Below are positions 7,892 to 15,922 of a stretch of 45,126 nt of DNA, piece by piece (positions within the stretch are counted from its first letter, which is position 1; the number at the start of each line of letters is the position of its first letter). Below the pieces are notes generated by a model, which saw only the letters and a program-made list of their open reading frames with translations, was not told the origin of the DNA and made no database searches. The DNA lies in NCBI GenBank assembly GCA_045126355.1, contig JBGVOE010000015.1, positions 1-45,126 of the forward strand, read 5' to 3'. This DNA is from CAZSIA01 sp045126355 (GTDB taxonomy: Bacteria > Bacillota_I > Bacilli_A > Acholeplasmatales > Anaeroplasmataceae). Made by a program: the position numbers and the translations under genes.

Positions 7892-9160
7892 ATGACTTTA
7901 GAGGCAATTAGTGTTAATTATAAAAATAAAAAGCGCTATAAAACAAATAAATATCCAATTAGACAACCTATTTATTTAACTTGGTTAATTGGACTTTTAT
8001 GTAAGATAATGTTGATTGGTAAAAAATATAAAATAGAAAAAATAAATATGGAAGGATTAAAACCTCCTTATTTAATGTTAAGTAATCATATGTATTTTGT
8101 TGATTTTGAACTAACTGCATTAGGACTTTTTCCACATAGAATGAATAATGTTGTTAATATCGATGGTTTTTACCGTAGACCTTGGTTAATGGAATGGATA
8201 GGTTCAATAGGGACAAGAAAATTTTCTAATGATCGCCATTTAATTAAATCAATTCTTCATTGTTTAAAAAGAGGAGATGCGGTAGGGATGTATCCTGAAG
8301 CAAGATATTCTGCTTGTGGAGAGTTAGCTTATTTACCTGAATCATTAGGTAAATTAGTTAAACTAGCTAAGGCTCCTATTGTATGTGTAGTTCATCATGG
8401 TAATCATTTATATACTCCGTTTTTTAATTGGAGAAATCCTCGTAAAGTTCCACTTCATACAACAATTGAAAAGATTTTAACTCCTGAACAAATAGATGCT
8501 ATGAGTGTTGATGAAATTAATCAATTATTGAAAGAAAAATTAGCATATGATGAATATCAATATCAATTAGATAACAATATTTTAATTAAAGATAAACATC
8601 GTGCAGAAGGCTTACATAAGATTTTATATAAGTGTCCACACTGTTTAAAAGAAGGTGTAATGAACTCGAAAGGTTCTAAAGTTTATTGCGAGGAATGTGG
8701 TGCGGAATATAATTTAAATGAAAATGGTACGTTAGAAGCCATTAATAATGAAACTAAATTTAGTAAGGTTTTAGATTGGTATCACTGGGAAAGAGAATGT
8801 GTTAAAGAAGAAATCTTAAATGGAACTTATCATTTTAGCGATGAGGTTGAAATATATGGATTCCCAAGATGTTGGAAGTTTATTAAATTAGGTAACGCTA
8901 AAGTTAGACATACTATTGAAGAAGGCTTTGTTGTTGAAGGAGAATATAACGGTAGTATATATCGAATTCTTCGTAAACCAATTGAAGCTAATAGTTTACA
9001 TATTGAATTTGATTATTGTTATGTTAAACCATTAGATGCCTTCTTTATTAATACTGAAGATGATAGTTATTTATGTTATCCAAAAAAAGATAATGTTGTT
9101 ACTAAATTAAGTTTTGCGGTAGAAGAATTATATCAATTACATTTAAAAAGAGTAAAGTAG
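7892..9160 (+). CDS. PlsC-type acyltransferase with C-terminal zinc ribbon
   Basis: Likely 1-acyl-glycerol-3-phosphate acyltransferase-type enzyme (membrane phospholipid synthesis or remodelling), 422 aa. A hydrophobic segment (about 28-45) precedes the acyltransferase core. Motif I is NHMYFVD (NHx4D, near 66-72) and motif III is YPEAR (near 134), in place of the usual PEGTR. After about residue 240 the protein continues with a zinc ribbon (CPHC, then CEEC about 20 residues later) and a further 150 residues of mixed strands. Plain PlsC is about 200-250 aa, so this is an extended version. ATG 7892 is preferred over ATG 7880, because GGGTGTT between them is the only ribosome site and transcription starts near 7869. 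It has its own promoter and terminator. Confidence 0.8.
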   Translation: MTLEAISVNYKNKKRYKTNKYPIRQPIYLTWLIGLLCKIMLIGKKYKIEKINMEGLKPPYLMLSNHMYFVDFELTALGLFPHRMNNVVNIDGFYRRPWLMEWIGSIGTRKFSNDRHLIKSILHCLKRGDAVGMYPEARYSACGELAYLPESLGKLVKLAKAPIVCVVHHGNHLYTPFFNWRNPRKVPLHTTIEKILTPEQIDAMSVDEINQLLKEKLAYDEYQYQLDNNILIKDKHRAEGLHKILYKCPHCLKEGVMNSKGSKVYCEECGAEYNLNENGTLEAINNETKFSKVLDWYHWERECVKEEILNGTYHFSDEVEIYGFPRCWKFIKLGNAKVRHTIEEGFVVEGEYNGSIYRILRKPIEANSLHIEFDYCYVKPLDAFFINTEDDSYLCYPKKDNVVTKLSFAVEELYQLHLKRVK

Positions 9161-9182
9161 ATTAATTCTACTTTTTCTTTTT
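9154..9182 (+). terminator. Rho-independent terminator of the acyltransferase gene
   Basis: The stem AAAGTAGA / TCTACTTT with loop TTAAT is followed by a T-rich run. The stop codon of the gene lies inside the stem. Confidence 0.8.
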
Positions 9183-9191
9183 GGCTTGCTG

Positions 9192-9200
9192 TGATAAAAT
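9192..9200 (+). promoter_or_regulatory. Extended -10 promoter of the HAD-TtcA/tcdA operon
   Basis: TGATAAAAT fits TGn plus TAAAAT. The transcript should start near 9207, leaving room only for the GGTGGAG site at 9215-9221. That supports the TTG start at 9225. Confidence 0.55.
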
Positions 9201-9224
9201 TGTTTTGGAAAGATGGTGGAGCTT

Positions 9225-10715
9225 TTGTATAAAAATATTTTATTTGATTTAGATGGGACATTAATAGATTCTGCTTTAGGAATAATTAATTCCTTTGAAT
9301 ATGCTTTAAGTAAATACAACATTAGTGTAGGGAAAGAAGAATTAAGTACGCTTATTGGACCTCCTTTAATGGATTCATTTATGAACCATTTTGGGTTTGA
9401 TAAAGAAAAAGCAACCCAAGCTGTTGGGTATTACCGTGAGTATTATAAAAGTAAGGGTGCAATGGAAAATGAACTCTATCATGATGTTGTAAATCTTTTA
9501 AAAGAATTAAAAAAAGAAGAATATACGCTATGTATTGCTACTTCAAAACCAGAAGTTTTTACTTTAGAGATTTTAGCACATTATGATATTTTAAAATATT
9601 TTTCATATGTATCAGCACCTTCTATTGATGATACTACTACTAAAAAAGAAGATATTATATTAAAAGCAATAAATACCCTAAATTTAAATCCTAAAGAAAC
9701 TATAATGGTTGGTGACCGTAAACATGATATTATTGGAGCCAATAGTAATAATATTGCATCTATCGGTGTATTATATGGATTTGGAAATAAAGAAGAATTA
9801 GAAAAAGAAGCTGCTACATTTATTGTTAGTGAAGTTTTAGATATCTTAGATTGCCTAAAACCACGTAAAGTTATGGAAAAGTATAAAGCGATAGAAAGAA
9901 GTATAATTACAACATATAGAAGTAAAATTTGGAGTAAATTTATTAAAGCTATTAAAGAGTTCGAATTAATAAAACCTGATGATAAAATTTGTGTTTGTAT
10001 CTCAGGTGGAAAAGATAGTATGATTTTAGCTAAGTGTTTCCAAGAATTAAAACGTCATAGTGATTTTGAATTTGATGTAAAATATTTAGTTATGAATCCA
10101 GGATATAGTCCTAGAAATTTAGAAAAAATAAAAGAAAATTTAGCTATCTTAAATGTAGATGCGGTTATTAAAGAAACAGACATTTTTGAAATAGCTAATA
10201 GTCAAATTAAAAGTCCTTGTTATTTATGTGCAAGAATGAGAAGAGGTTCATTATATCGATTAGCTGAAGAGTTAGGTTGTAATAAAATTGCCTTAGGTCA
10301 TCACTTTGATGATGTTATAGAAACGACTTTAATGAATATGTTAAATGCTGGATCATATCAAACAATGATGCCAAAACTGCATTCAGATAATTTCAATGGT
10401 ATGGAGTTAATTAGACCTCTATATTATGTTCGTGAAAAAGATATTGTTGCTTGGAAAAATTATAACGGACTATCATTTTTACAATGTGCATGTAAATTTA
10501 CAGAGATGATTGATGAGAATGAAATATATGCATCTAAACGTAAAGAGACTAAAGAATTAATTCATATGTTAGAAAAGAAAAATCCTGGTATTGCGATGAA
10601 TATTTTTAAAAGTGCATATAATATTAATATGAATATGATTTTAGGATATAAAGATAGTACTGGTCATCACTTTTTCTTAGAAGATTATGATAAGAAGGTG
10701 GGAAACGATGAATAG
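9225..10715 (+). CDS. ttcA: HAD phosphatase - TtcA-like tRNA thiolation ATPase fusion
   Basis: One uninterrupted protein of 496 aa joins two enzymes. Residues 1-210 are a HAD hydrolase of the Gph/PpaX phosphatase type, with FDLDGT at 7-12 (catalytic Asp pair) and motif IV GDRKHD near 163. From about 225 it is TtcA, the enzyme making 2-thiocytidine at tRNA position 32. It shows the PP-loop SGGKDS at 260-265, CYLC at 332-335 plus a Cys in LQCAC near 421 (the three ligands expected for the TtcA [4Fe-4S] cluster), and LGHHFDD. TtcA alone is about 280-310 aa and Gph about 215. Start TTG 9225 puts YKNILFDLDGT right after Met and sits 3 bases after GGTGGAG; ATG 9213 overlaps that site. It overlaps tcdA by 8 bases, giving a tRNA-modification operon. 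Cluster supply may come from the suf operon. Confidence 0.85.
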   Translation: MYKNILFDLDGTLIDSALGIINSFEYALSKYNISVGKEELSTLIGPPLMDSFMNHFGFDKEKATQAVGYYREYYKSKGAMENELYHDVVNLLKELKKEEYTLCIATSKPEVFTLEILAHYDILKYFSYVSAPSIDDTTTKKEDIILKAINTLNLNPKETIMVGDRKHDIIGANSNNIASIGVLYGFGNKEELEKEAATFIVSEVLDILDCLKPRKVMEKYKAIERSIITTYRSKIWSKFIKAIKEFELIKPDDKICVCISGGKDSMILAKCFQELKRHSDFEFDVKYLVMNPGYSPRNLEKIKENLAILNVDAVIKETDIFEIANSQIKSPCYLCARMRRGSLYRLAEELGCNKIALGHHFDDVIETTLMNMLNAGSYQTMMPKLHSDNFNGMELIRPLYYVREKDIVAWKNYNGLSFLQCACKFTEMIDENEIYASKRKETKELIHMLEKKNPGIAMNIFKSAYNINMNMILGYKDSTGHHFFLEDYDKKVGNDE

Positions 10716-11406
10716 ATTTTTAAGAACTTCCTTACTATTAAGCGATGAAAAAATGAAGAGCCTAGCTAATAGTCATATTATGGTTTTTGGCGTTGGTGGT
10801 GTTGGTGGATATGTTGTTGAAGCATTAGTAAGAAGTGGTGTTTCTAAGATAACAATTATTGATAATGACACTGTTAATATCACTAATTTAAATCGTCAAA
10901 TTATTGCTTTAGAATCTACAATTGGTATGCTTAAGGTTGATGTGGTTAAAGAGCGTATTCTAGCCATAAATCCTAATTGTGAAGTAAATGTTTATCCGCT
11001 GTTTATTACTGAGGAAAATATAGATGAAATAAACTATGATGGTATAAATTATATTGTGGATGCGGTTGATACGATTGTTGCCAAAATAGCGATTATTAAA
11101 AAGGCGAAAGAATTAAATATTCCTATTATCAGTAGTATGGGTGCTGGTAATAGATTAGATCCTTTCCAAATAAGGGTTGCTGATATTAATCAAACAAAAA
11201 ATTGTCCACTTGCTAAAACAATGCGTTATGAACTTAAAAGAAGAGAAATTAAAAATGTTAAATGTGTTTATTCTTTAGAATTACCAGTAGAATTAACACA
11301 AAAAATAATTAACCCAGAAAATAATAAAGTTGTTATAGGAAGTATCTCTTATATGCCAAGTATGTTTGGACTTATTATCGCAAGTGAAATAATCAAAGAA
11401 TTATAA
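10708..11406 (+). CDS. tcdA: TcdA, tRNA threonylcarbamoyladenosine dehydratase
   Basis: E1-like ThiF-family ATPase, 232 aa, that converts t6A37 to cyclic ct6A in tRNAs reading ANN codons. Evidence: an N-terminal FLRTSLLLSDEKM, the nucleotide-binding GVGGVGGYV (about residues 26-34), IIDNDTVNITNLNRQI (the acidic and Arg residues of the adenylation site), and the later block VVDAVDTIVAKIAI. The small size (no ThiS/MoaD-linked extension) and the lack of the Cys pairs of MoeB fit TcdA rather than ThiF/MoeB. ATG 10708 follows AAGGTGGG and overlaps the 3' end of the HAD-TtcA gene by 8 bases, so the two tRNA modification enzymes are translationally coupled. Confidence 0.9.
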   Translation: MNRFLRTSLLLSDEKMKSLANSHIMVFGVGGVGGYVVEALVRSGVSKITIIDNDTVNITNLNRQIIALESTIGMLKVDVVKERILAINPNCEVNVYPLFITEENIDEINYDGINYIVDAVDTIVAKIAIIKKAKELNIPIISSMGAGNRLDPFQIRVADINQTKNCPLAKTMRYELKRREIKNVKCVYSLELPVELTQKIINPENNKVVIGSISYMPSMFGLIIASEIIKEL

Positions 11407-11413
11407 AAAAAAG

Positions 11414-11444
11414 AAAGTTGACTTTTATATGGTCAACTTTTTTT
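11414..11444. terminator. Bidirectional terminator between tcdA and the GNAT gene
   Basis: A perfect 9-bp stem AAAGTTGAC / GTCAACTTT with a 9-base loop, A-run on the left and T-run on the right. The minus-strand GNAT stop codon (11425-11427) lies in the loop. Confidence 0.85.
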
Positions 11445-11943
11445 CATAAGCATCTCTTAAATTATCTTCTTTACTTCTTTTTAAAGTGATGATACCACAA
11501 TATGTGTATCCCGCTTTTAAGATAGTTTTTGTCATTGGGATATTTAGGTTATGTGTATCTATTTTAATTGAATATATGTTTTTACTTTTTACTATTTCCT
11601 CAGCTTCTAATAACATTTTAACACCGATATTTTTATAGTGGTGTGTATTTTTAATAGCTATACGGTGGATAGAGGCGTAAGAATTATTTGTTAACCAACT
11701 ACCAATAATTTCATTATAGTTTTCATCTGGTTTTTCAATTATACTCATTGTTCCAATTATATTATTATCTTCAATATATAAATAACATGTTTCATTTTCT
11801 ATATCTTTTAATAAATCAGTTTCTGTTGGATAACCATCAGCTTGATTCCATTGTTTTAGATTTTGACTTTTTAAATAATTTTTCGCATCGCCTATTATTT
11901 TCATTATTTCATGTATATCTTTACTTTTGGCTTTTATTAACAT
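11425..11943 (-). CDS. GNAT-family N-acetyltransferase
   Basis: Acetyl-CoA-dependent acetyltransferase of the GNAT fold, 172 aa, substrate unknown. The N-terminal strand-helix IKAKSKDIHEIMKII and KQWNQADGYP (often seen in GNATs of the YkkB type) are followed by LYIEDNNIIGTMSI. The acetyl-CoA site is in SIHRIAIKNTHHYKNIGVKM, where the usual R/QxxGxG/A loop is degenerate (HHYKNIG). The C-terminal IDTHNLNIPMTKTILKAGY is the standard closing beta-alpha unit. ATG 11943 is chosen because GAAGGTGAT lies just upstream; an in-frame GTG at 11952 overlaps that site. It has its own promoter, divergent from pyruvate kinase. Confidence 0.85.
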   Translation of the reverse strand: MLIKAKSKDIHEIMKIIGDAKNYLKSQNLKQWNQADGYPTETDLLKDIENETCYLYIEDNNIIGTMSIIEKPDENYNEIIGSWLTNNSYASIHRIAIKNTHHYKNIGVKMLLEAEEIVKSKNIYSIKIDTHNLNIPMTKTILKAGYTYCGIITLKRSKEDNLRDAYEKKLTI

Positions 11944-11958
11944 TAAAATCACCTTCGT

Positions 11959-11987
11959 ATAATATTTTATATAGATTTTACTTTCAA
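11959..11987 (-). promoter_or_regulatory. Promoter of the GNAT gene
   Basis: On the minus strand, -35 TTGAAA (11982-11987), a 17-base spacer and -10 TATTAT (11959-11964), 15 bases ahead of the start codon region. It is divergent to the pyruvate kinase promoter, with about 12 bases between the two -35 elements. Confidence 0.7.
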
Positions 11988-11999
11988 GTAAATATTGTT

Positions 12000-12028
12000 T
12001 TGTTTATATTTTAGAATTAGTGTATAAT
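12000..12028 (+). promoter_or_regulatory. Promoter of pyruvate kinase
   Basis: -35 TTGTTT (12000-12005), 17-base spacer, -10 TATAAT (12023-12028) preceded by TG. The expected leader to the start at 12060 is about 25 bases and holds the ribosome site GTGGTG. Confidence 0.7.
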
Positions 12029-12059
12029 ATAAGTGTATATTAAGAAAGTGGTGAAATAC

Positions 12060-13478
12060 ATGCGTAAAACAAAAATTATATGTACATTAGGTCCTGCGTG
12101 TGATGATTATGAAGTTTTAAAAGAACTTGCATTATCTGGCATGAACTGTGCTAGATTAAATTTCTCTCACGGGACTCACGAACAACAATTAGTAAGAATT
12201 AATCGAGTAAAAAAACTTCGTGAAGAATTAGGAATTCCACTTCCTATTTTACTAGATACAAAAGGTCCTGAAATTCGTTTTAAAGACTTTGTTAATGGAA
12301 GTATCGAAGTTAAAAAAGGAGATACTTTTACATTATTAGCTGACCCTACTATTTTAGGTGATAATACTAAAGGTGCCTTATCTTTTCCTCATTTAGCGGC
12401 TAATGTTGGCCCAGGTGTAAAAATCTTAGTTGATGATGGAAAAATCGGTTTAAATGTATTAAGAGTTGAAGGAAGTAGTGTTGTTTGTGAAGTTTTAAAT
12501 GATGGTAAAATTTCAAATCATAAGAGCCTAAATGTTCCTAATGTTGAAATAGATATGGTTTATTTATCAGAAAATGATATTAAAGATTTAGAATTTGGTT
12601 GTAGTCAAGATGTAGACTTTATTGCCGCTTCATTTGTAAGATGTGCACAAGATGTTTTAGATGTAAGAGAAGTTTTAAAAAGATGTAATAAAGAAGAAAT
12701 CATGATTATTGCTAAAATCGAAAATATGCAAGGTATCCAAAATGTTGAAGAGATTTTAGAAGTTGCTGATGGATTAATGGTTGCTCGTGGTGATATGGGT
12801 GTTGAAGTAGACTTTGATATGTTACCTGCAATTCAAAAAGATATGATTTCTAGTTGCTTTAGAAAAGGTAAGATTGTTGTAACAGCTACTCAAATGTTAG
12901 AATCTATGACTAAAAATCCACGTCCAACACGTGCTGAAGTGTCTGACGTAGCTAACGCTGTATTTGATAGAACTGTAGCTACAATGCTTTCTGGTGAAAG
13001 TGCTGCTGGATTATATCCTATTCAAGCTGTTAGTGCGATGAGTAAAATTAATGAAAGTGCTGAAAAATCAATTAACTATCATAAACGTTTCCATCGTTAT
13101 CGCCTAGATTTAGGTAATAGTCATTTATCTAGTATTTGTAATGCTGCAGTTAATGCATCATTCCAAGTAGATGCTAAAGCTATTGTTTGTGTAACTAATA
13201 AAGGTGTTACAGCAAGAATGATTTCAGCTTATCGTCCAGCATGTCCAATTATTGCTGCGACACTAGATGAAAAAGCTTATCGTCAATTATCACTTTCTTG
13301 GGGAGTGCTTCCTGTTAAGAGCGAAATGAAATATACAACAGATGAAATTTTATCTAATGGTATCCAAATTGCTAAGAAAACAGGATTAGTTAAACCTGGA
13401 GATACTATCATTGTAACAGGCTCAAGTGCAATCGGTATTGGTTCAACAGATATGTTACAAATTATAACAGTTAAGTAA
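12060..13478 (+). CDS. pyk: Pyruvate kinase
   Basis: Glycolytic enzyme, PEP + ADP to pyruvate + ATP; 472 aa, the core length without the C-terminal PEP-utiliser-like domain found in Bacillus Pyk. Signatures: TKIICTLGPA at the N-terminus, ARLNFSHG, LLDTKGPEIR, the active-site Lys in IIAKIENMQG (near 218), MVARGDMGVE, and TATQMLESMTKNPRPTRAE. Odd points: the usual FDGTDAxMLSGETA block reads FDRTVATMLSGESA, so the catalytic Thr of SGET is Ser here (about residue 314). ATG 12060 follows GTGGTG; the frame is open upstream to 12033 but that would start at the transcript start. It is a single-gene unit with promoter and terminator, and feeds PFOR at 20314. Confidence 0.95.
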   Translation: MRKTKIICTLGPACDDYEVLKELALSGMNCARLNFSHGTHEQQLVRINRVKKLREELGIPLPILLDTKGPEIRFKDFVNGSIEVKKGDTFTLLADPTILGDNTKGALSFPHLAANVGPGVKILVDDGKIGLNVLRVEGSSVVCEVLNDGKISNHKSLNVPNVEIDMVYLSENDIKDLEFGCSQDVDFIAASFVRCAQDVLDVREVLKRCNKEEIMIIAKIENMQGIQNVEEILEVADGLMVARGDMGVEVDFDMLPAIQKDMISSCFRKGKIVVTATQMLESMTKNPRPTRAEVSDVANAVFDRTVATMLSGESAAGLYPIQAVSAMSKINESAEKSINYHKRFHRYRLDLGNSHLSSICNAAVNASFQVDAKAIVCVTNKGVTARMISAYRPACPIIAATLDEKAYRQLSLSWGVLPVKSEMKYTTDEILSNGIQIAKKTGLVKPGDTIIVTGSSAIGIGSTDMLQIITVK

Positions 13479-13507
13479 GCGAGAATTTTTTTCTCGTTTT
13501 CTTTTTT
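13479..13507 (+). terminator. Terminator of pyruvate kinase
   Basis: The stem CGAGAA / TTCTCG around a T-rich loop is followed by a T-rich run, directly after the stop codon. Confidence 0.75.
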
Positions 13508-13556
13508 GCCTAAACATTAGTTGCTCCCTTTCATAATATAAGGTGTAGCATTAAGC

Positions 13557-13562
13557 TATAAT
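13557..13562 (+). promoter_or_regulatory. -10 element of the Cys-rich protein gene
   Basis: A perfect TATAAT 23 bases before the start codon. No convincing -35 is seen. The ribosome site AGAAGGGAG follows at 13569-13577. Confidence 0.45.
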
Positions 13563-13585
13563 GTTTTTAGAAGGGAGAAATATTA

Positions 13586-13945
13586 ATGCCTTGTAAAGAT
13601 AACTGTAACTGTGCAAATCAAGAGATTGCAGTTTGTAATACTGTTTTTAAATACAATTTAATTCCTGTAGATACAAATACTCATGTTGTTTGCGTTAGTC
13701 GTTGTAATACGCCAACTGCAACATATGAAATTGCTACAATTCGTACACGAACTAATACATGTAGTGATGGTACGTATTATCAAGCAACAATCAACGGAGA
13801 TCCAGTTGAAATTATTCAAGATTGTTCATTATGCGATATAATTCGTCGCGCTATTGAAATTTATTTTTCTAATTTTGAACCAATCAATTGCACAAGAGGT
13901 CGCGGCGGAAACGGTTGCGGCTGCAACAATATATTTGGGTTTTAA
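13586..13945 (+). CDS. Small Cys-rich protein, unrecognised
   Basis: A 119-aa protein with 12 Cys (residues 3, 7, 9, 17, 36, 40, 59, 80, 83, 102, 111, 113), about 10% of the chain. It has no signal peptide or TM helix. The start MPCKDNCNC and the end GNGCGCNN are Gly/Cys/Asn clusters around a beta-rich middle. The design resembles spore-coat or crust proteins such as CotY/CotZ and small metal-binding proteins, but no family was recognised. AAGGGAG lies 8 bases before the ATG, and it has its own -10 and a terminator. The last 30 codons are clearly more GC-rich than the surrounding genome, largely because of Gly and Cys codons. It is flanked by housekeeping genes. Confidence 0.75.
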   Translation: MPCKDNCNCANQEIAVCNTVFKYNLIPVDTNTHVVCVSRCNTPTATYEIATIRTRTNTCSDGTYYQATINGDPVEIIQDCSLCDIIRRAIEIYFSNFEPINCTRGRGGNGCGCNNIFGF

Positions 13946-13953
13946 TAATCTAA

Positions 13954-13987
13954 GGGTCTAGTTCATAAAAAAACTAGGCTTTTTTTA
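13954..13987 (+). terminator. Terminator of the Cys-rich protein gene
   Basis: The stem GGTCTAGTT / AACTAGGCT (G-U pair included) is followed by seven or more T. Confidence 0.75.
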
Positions 13988-14026
13988 TTTTTTAAGCGTT
14001 ATCATAGTGTTATTGATTTGTTATTG

Positions 14027-14035
14027 TGATATAAT
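14027..14035 (+). promoter_or_regulatory. Extended -10 promoter of typA
   Basis: TGATATAAT (TGn plus TATAAT), 33 bases upstream of the start codon. The -35 is poor, as expected for extended -10 promoters. Confidence 0.6.
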
Positions 14036-14067
14036 CTTAACAGTTTAACGAATGTGAGGAAACAAAT

Positions 14068-15888
14068 ATGGATGTTAGAAATATTGCTATTATAGCTCAT
14101 GTCGATCATGGTAAGACAACTTTAGTTGATAAATTATTACAAGGTTCACATACTTTTAGAGAAAATCAACAAGTCTTAGATTGTGTAATGGATAATAATG
14201 CTATTGAACGTGAAAGAGGCATTACAATCTTAGCTAAAAATACAGCCATCGTATGGCAAGATGTAAAGATTAATATTATCGATACTCCAGGTCATGCTGA
14301 CTTTAGTGGTGAAGTTGAAAGAATTATGAAGATGGTTGATGGAGTTGTTTTAGTTGTTGATGCTTATGAAGGTACAATGCCTCAAACAAGATTTGTATTA
14401 ATGAAAGCTTTAGAAGCTAAACTTAAACCAGTTGTAGTTATTAATAAAGTTGATAAACCTACCGCAAGAATTGATGAAGTTTTAGATGAAATTATCGATT
14501 TATTTATTGAATTAGGTGCGGATGATGATCAATTAGAATTCCCTGTTTGTTATACTTCTGCGGTTAATTTTACATCTAGCGAATCACCTGATAAAACTAC
14601 TCAAGTAAAAGGAATGGATGCAGTCCTTAATATGATTATTAACCATATTCCTGCACCAAGTGTTTCAGAAGGTCCTTTACAATTCCAACCAGCGTTACTA
14701 GACTATAATGACTTTGTTGGTAGAATTGGGATTGGTAAAGTTTCTCGTGGTGTAATTCGTAATAATGAAGTTGTAAGTTGTTGTAGAATAGATGGTAGTA
14801 TCAAACAATTTAGAATTCAAAAATTATATAGCTTTAAAGGATTAGATAGAATTGAAGTGGCTGAAGTATACGCTGGTGATATTGTTGCCATTGCAGGACT
14901 AGCTGATATTGGCGTAGGTGAGACGATTTGTACGGTTGGTGAAGAAGAAGTATTAGAACAAATTCAAATTACTGAACCTACTGTTCAAATGACTTTTGGT
15001 ACTAACACATCTCCTTTTGCAGGTAAAGAAGGTAAATGGGTAACAGCTACAAAAATTGAAGAAAGATTATTTAAAGAAACACAAAAAGATGTAAGTTTAC
15101 GTGTTGAAAAAGTTGATAATAAAGAAGAATGGATTGTTTCTGGTAGAGGAGAATTACACTTATCTATTTTGATTGAAACAATGCGTAGAGAAAACTATGA
15201 ATTCCAAGTTTCTAGACCAAGAGTTATCTTAAAAGAAATTAACGGTGTAACTTGTGAACCATATGAGTTTGTTCAAGTTGACGCACCTAGTGATACAATT
15301 GGTGCTGTTATTGAGATGTTAGGATATCGTCATGGTGTTATGGAACACATGAGTACACATGATAATCAAACACGTGTTACATATACAATGCCAAGTAGAG
15401 GTTTAATTGGATTTAATACAGAATTCATGACAGCTACAAAAGGATATGGTATGTTAAGTCATTACTTCTTAGAGTATAGAGAAATGGAAGCTTTAAGCGT
15501 CGGACAACGTATTAATGGTGTTTTAGTTTCAATGGCTAAAGGAAGTGCTACTGCATATGCAATTGGGCATTTAGAAGACCGTGGTGTGATGTTTATTGAA
15601 CCAGGTACTGAAGTTTATGAAGGTATGATTGTTGGTGAATGTAATAAAGATTTAGACCTAGCAATCAATGTTACAACAGCTAAACAACAAACTAACACAC
15701 GTTCATCTACAAAGGATATGACTGTCGTTTTAAAGAAACCAAAAACAATGTCTTTAGAAGTATGTTTAGAGTATATTAATGATGATGAATTAGTGGAAAT
15801 TACACCTAAGACAATTCGCTTAAGAAAGAAGATATTAGACACTGCAGAACGTAAAAAGTTTGATAGTAAGCGAAGAAATAACGAATAA
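14068..15888 (+). CDS. typA: Ribosome-associated GTPase TypA/BipA
   Basis: Translational GTPase of the EF-G/LepA family that binds the 70S ribosome and helps 50S assembly and growth at low temperature; 606 aa, full family length. G-domain: HVDHGKTT at 11-18 (G1), ERERGITI at 47-54 (switch I), DTPGH at 72-76 (G3), NKVD at 126-129 (G4), and TSA near 168 (G5). The EF-G-like domains III and V follow, and the BipA-specific C-terminal domain carries LIGFNTEFMTATKG and KKPKTMSLEVCLEYI. GAGGAAA before the ATG is the ribosome site. It is a single-gene unit, next to the cold-shock gene. Cold-related co-placement is suggestive only. Confidence 0.97.
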   Translation: MDVRNIAIIAHVDHGKTTLVDKLLQGSHTFRENQQVLDCVMDNNAIERERGITILAKNTAIVWQDVKINIIDTPGHADFSGEVERIMKMVDGVVLVVDAYEGTMPQTRFVLMKALEAKLKPVVVINKVDKPTARIDEVLDEIIDLFIELGADDDQLEFPVCYTSAVNFTSSESPDKTTQVKGMDAVLNMIINHIPAPSVSEGPLQFQPALLDYNDFVGRIGIGKVSRGVIRNNEVVSCCRIDGSIKQFRIQKLYSFKGLDRIEVAEVYAGDIVAIAGLADIGVGETICTVGEEEVLEQIQITEPTVQMTFGTNTSPFAGKEGKWVTATKIEERLFKETQKDVSLRVEKVDNKEEWIVSGRGELHLSILIETMRRENYEFQVSRPRVILKEINGVTCEPYEFVQVDAPSDTIGAVIEMLGYRHGVMEHMSTHDNQTRVTYTMPSRGLIGFNTEFMTATKGYGMLSHYFLEYREMEALSVGQRINGVLVSMAKGSATAYAIGHLEDRGVMFIEPGTEVYEGMIVGECNKDLDLAINVTTAKQQTNTRSSTKDMTVVLKKPKTMSLEVCLEYINDDELVEITPKTIRLRKKILDTAERKKFDSKRRNNE

Positions 15889-15922
15889 TTGGGTTATTTT
15901 AAGGTCTTTATTAAAAAAAAAG

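Noticed and set aside
11748..12014. Plus-strand open frame of 88 aa opposite the GNAT gene
   Set aside because: It is a shadow of the GNAT gene in the opposite strand, has no ribosome site and a Leu/Phe/Tyr-rich composition typical of antisense AT-rich frames.
13521..13577. CTCCCTT upstream pairing with the AAGGGAG ribosome site of the Cys-rich gene, as a riboswitch-like element
   Set aside because: The CTCCCTT lies upstream of the -10 at 13557-13562, so it would not be in the transcript from that promoter.
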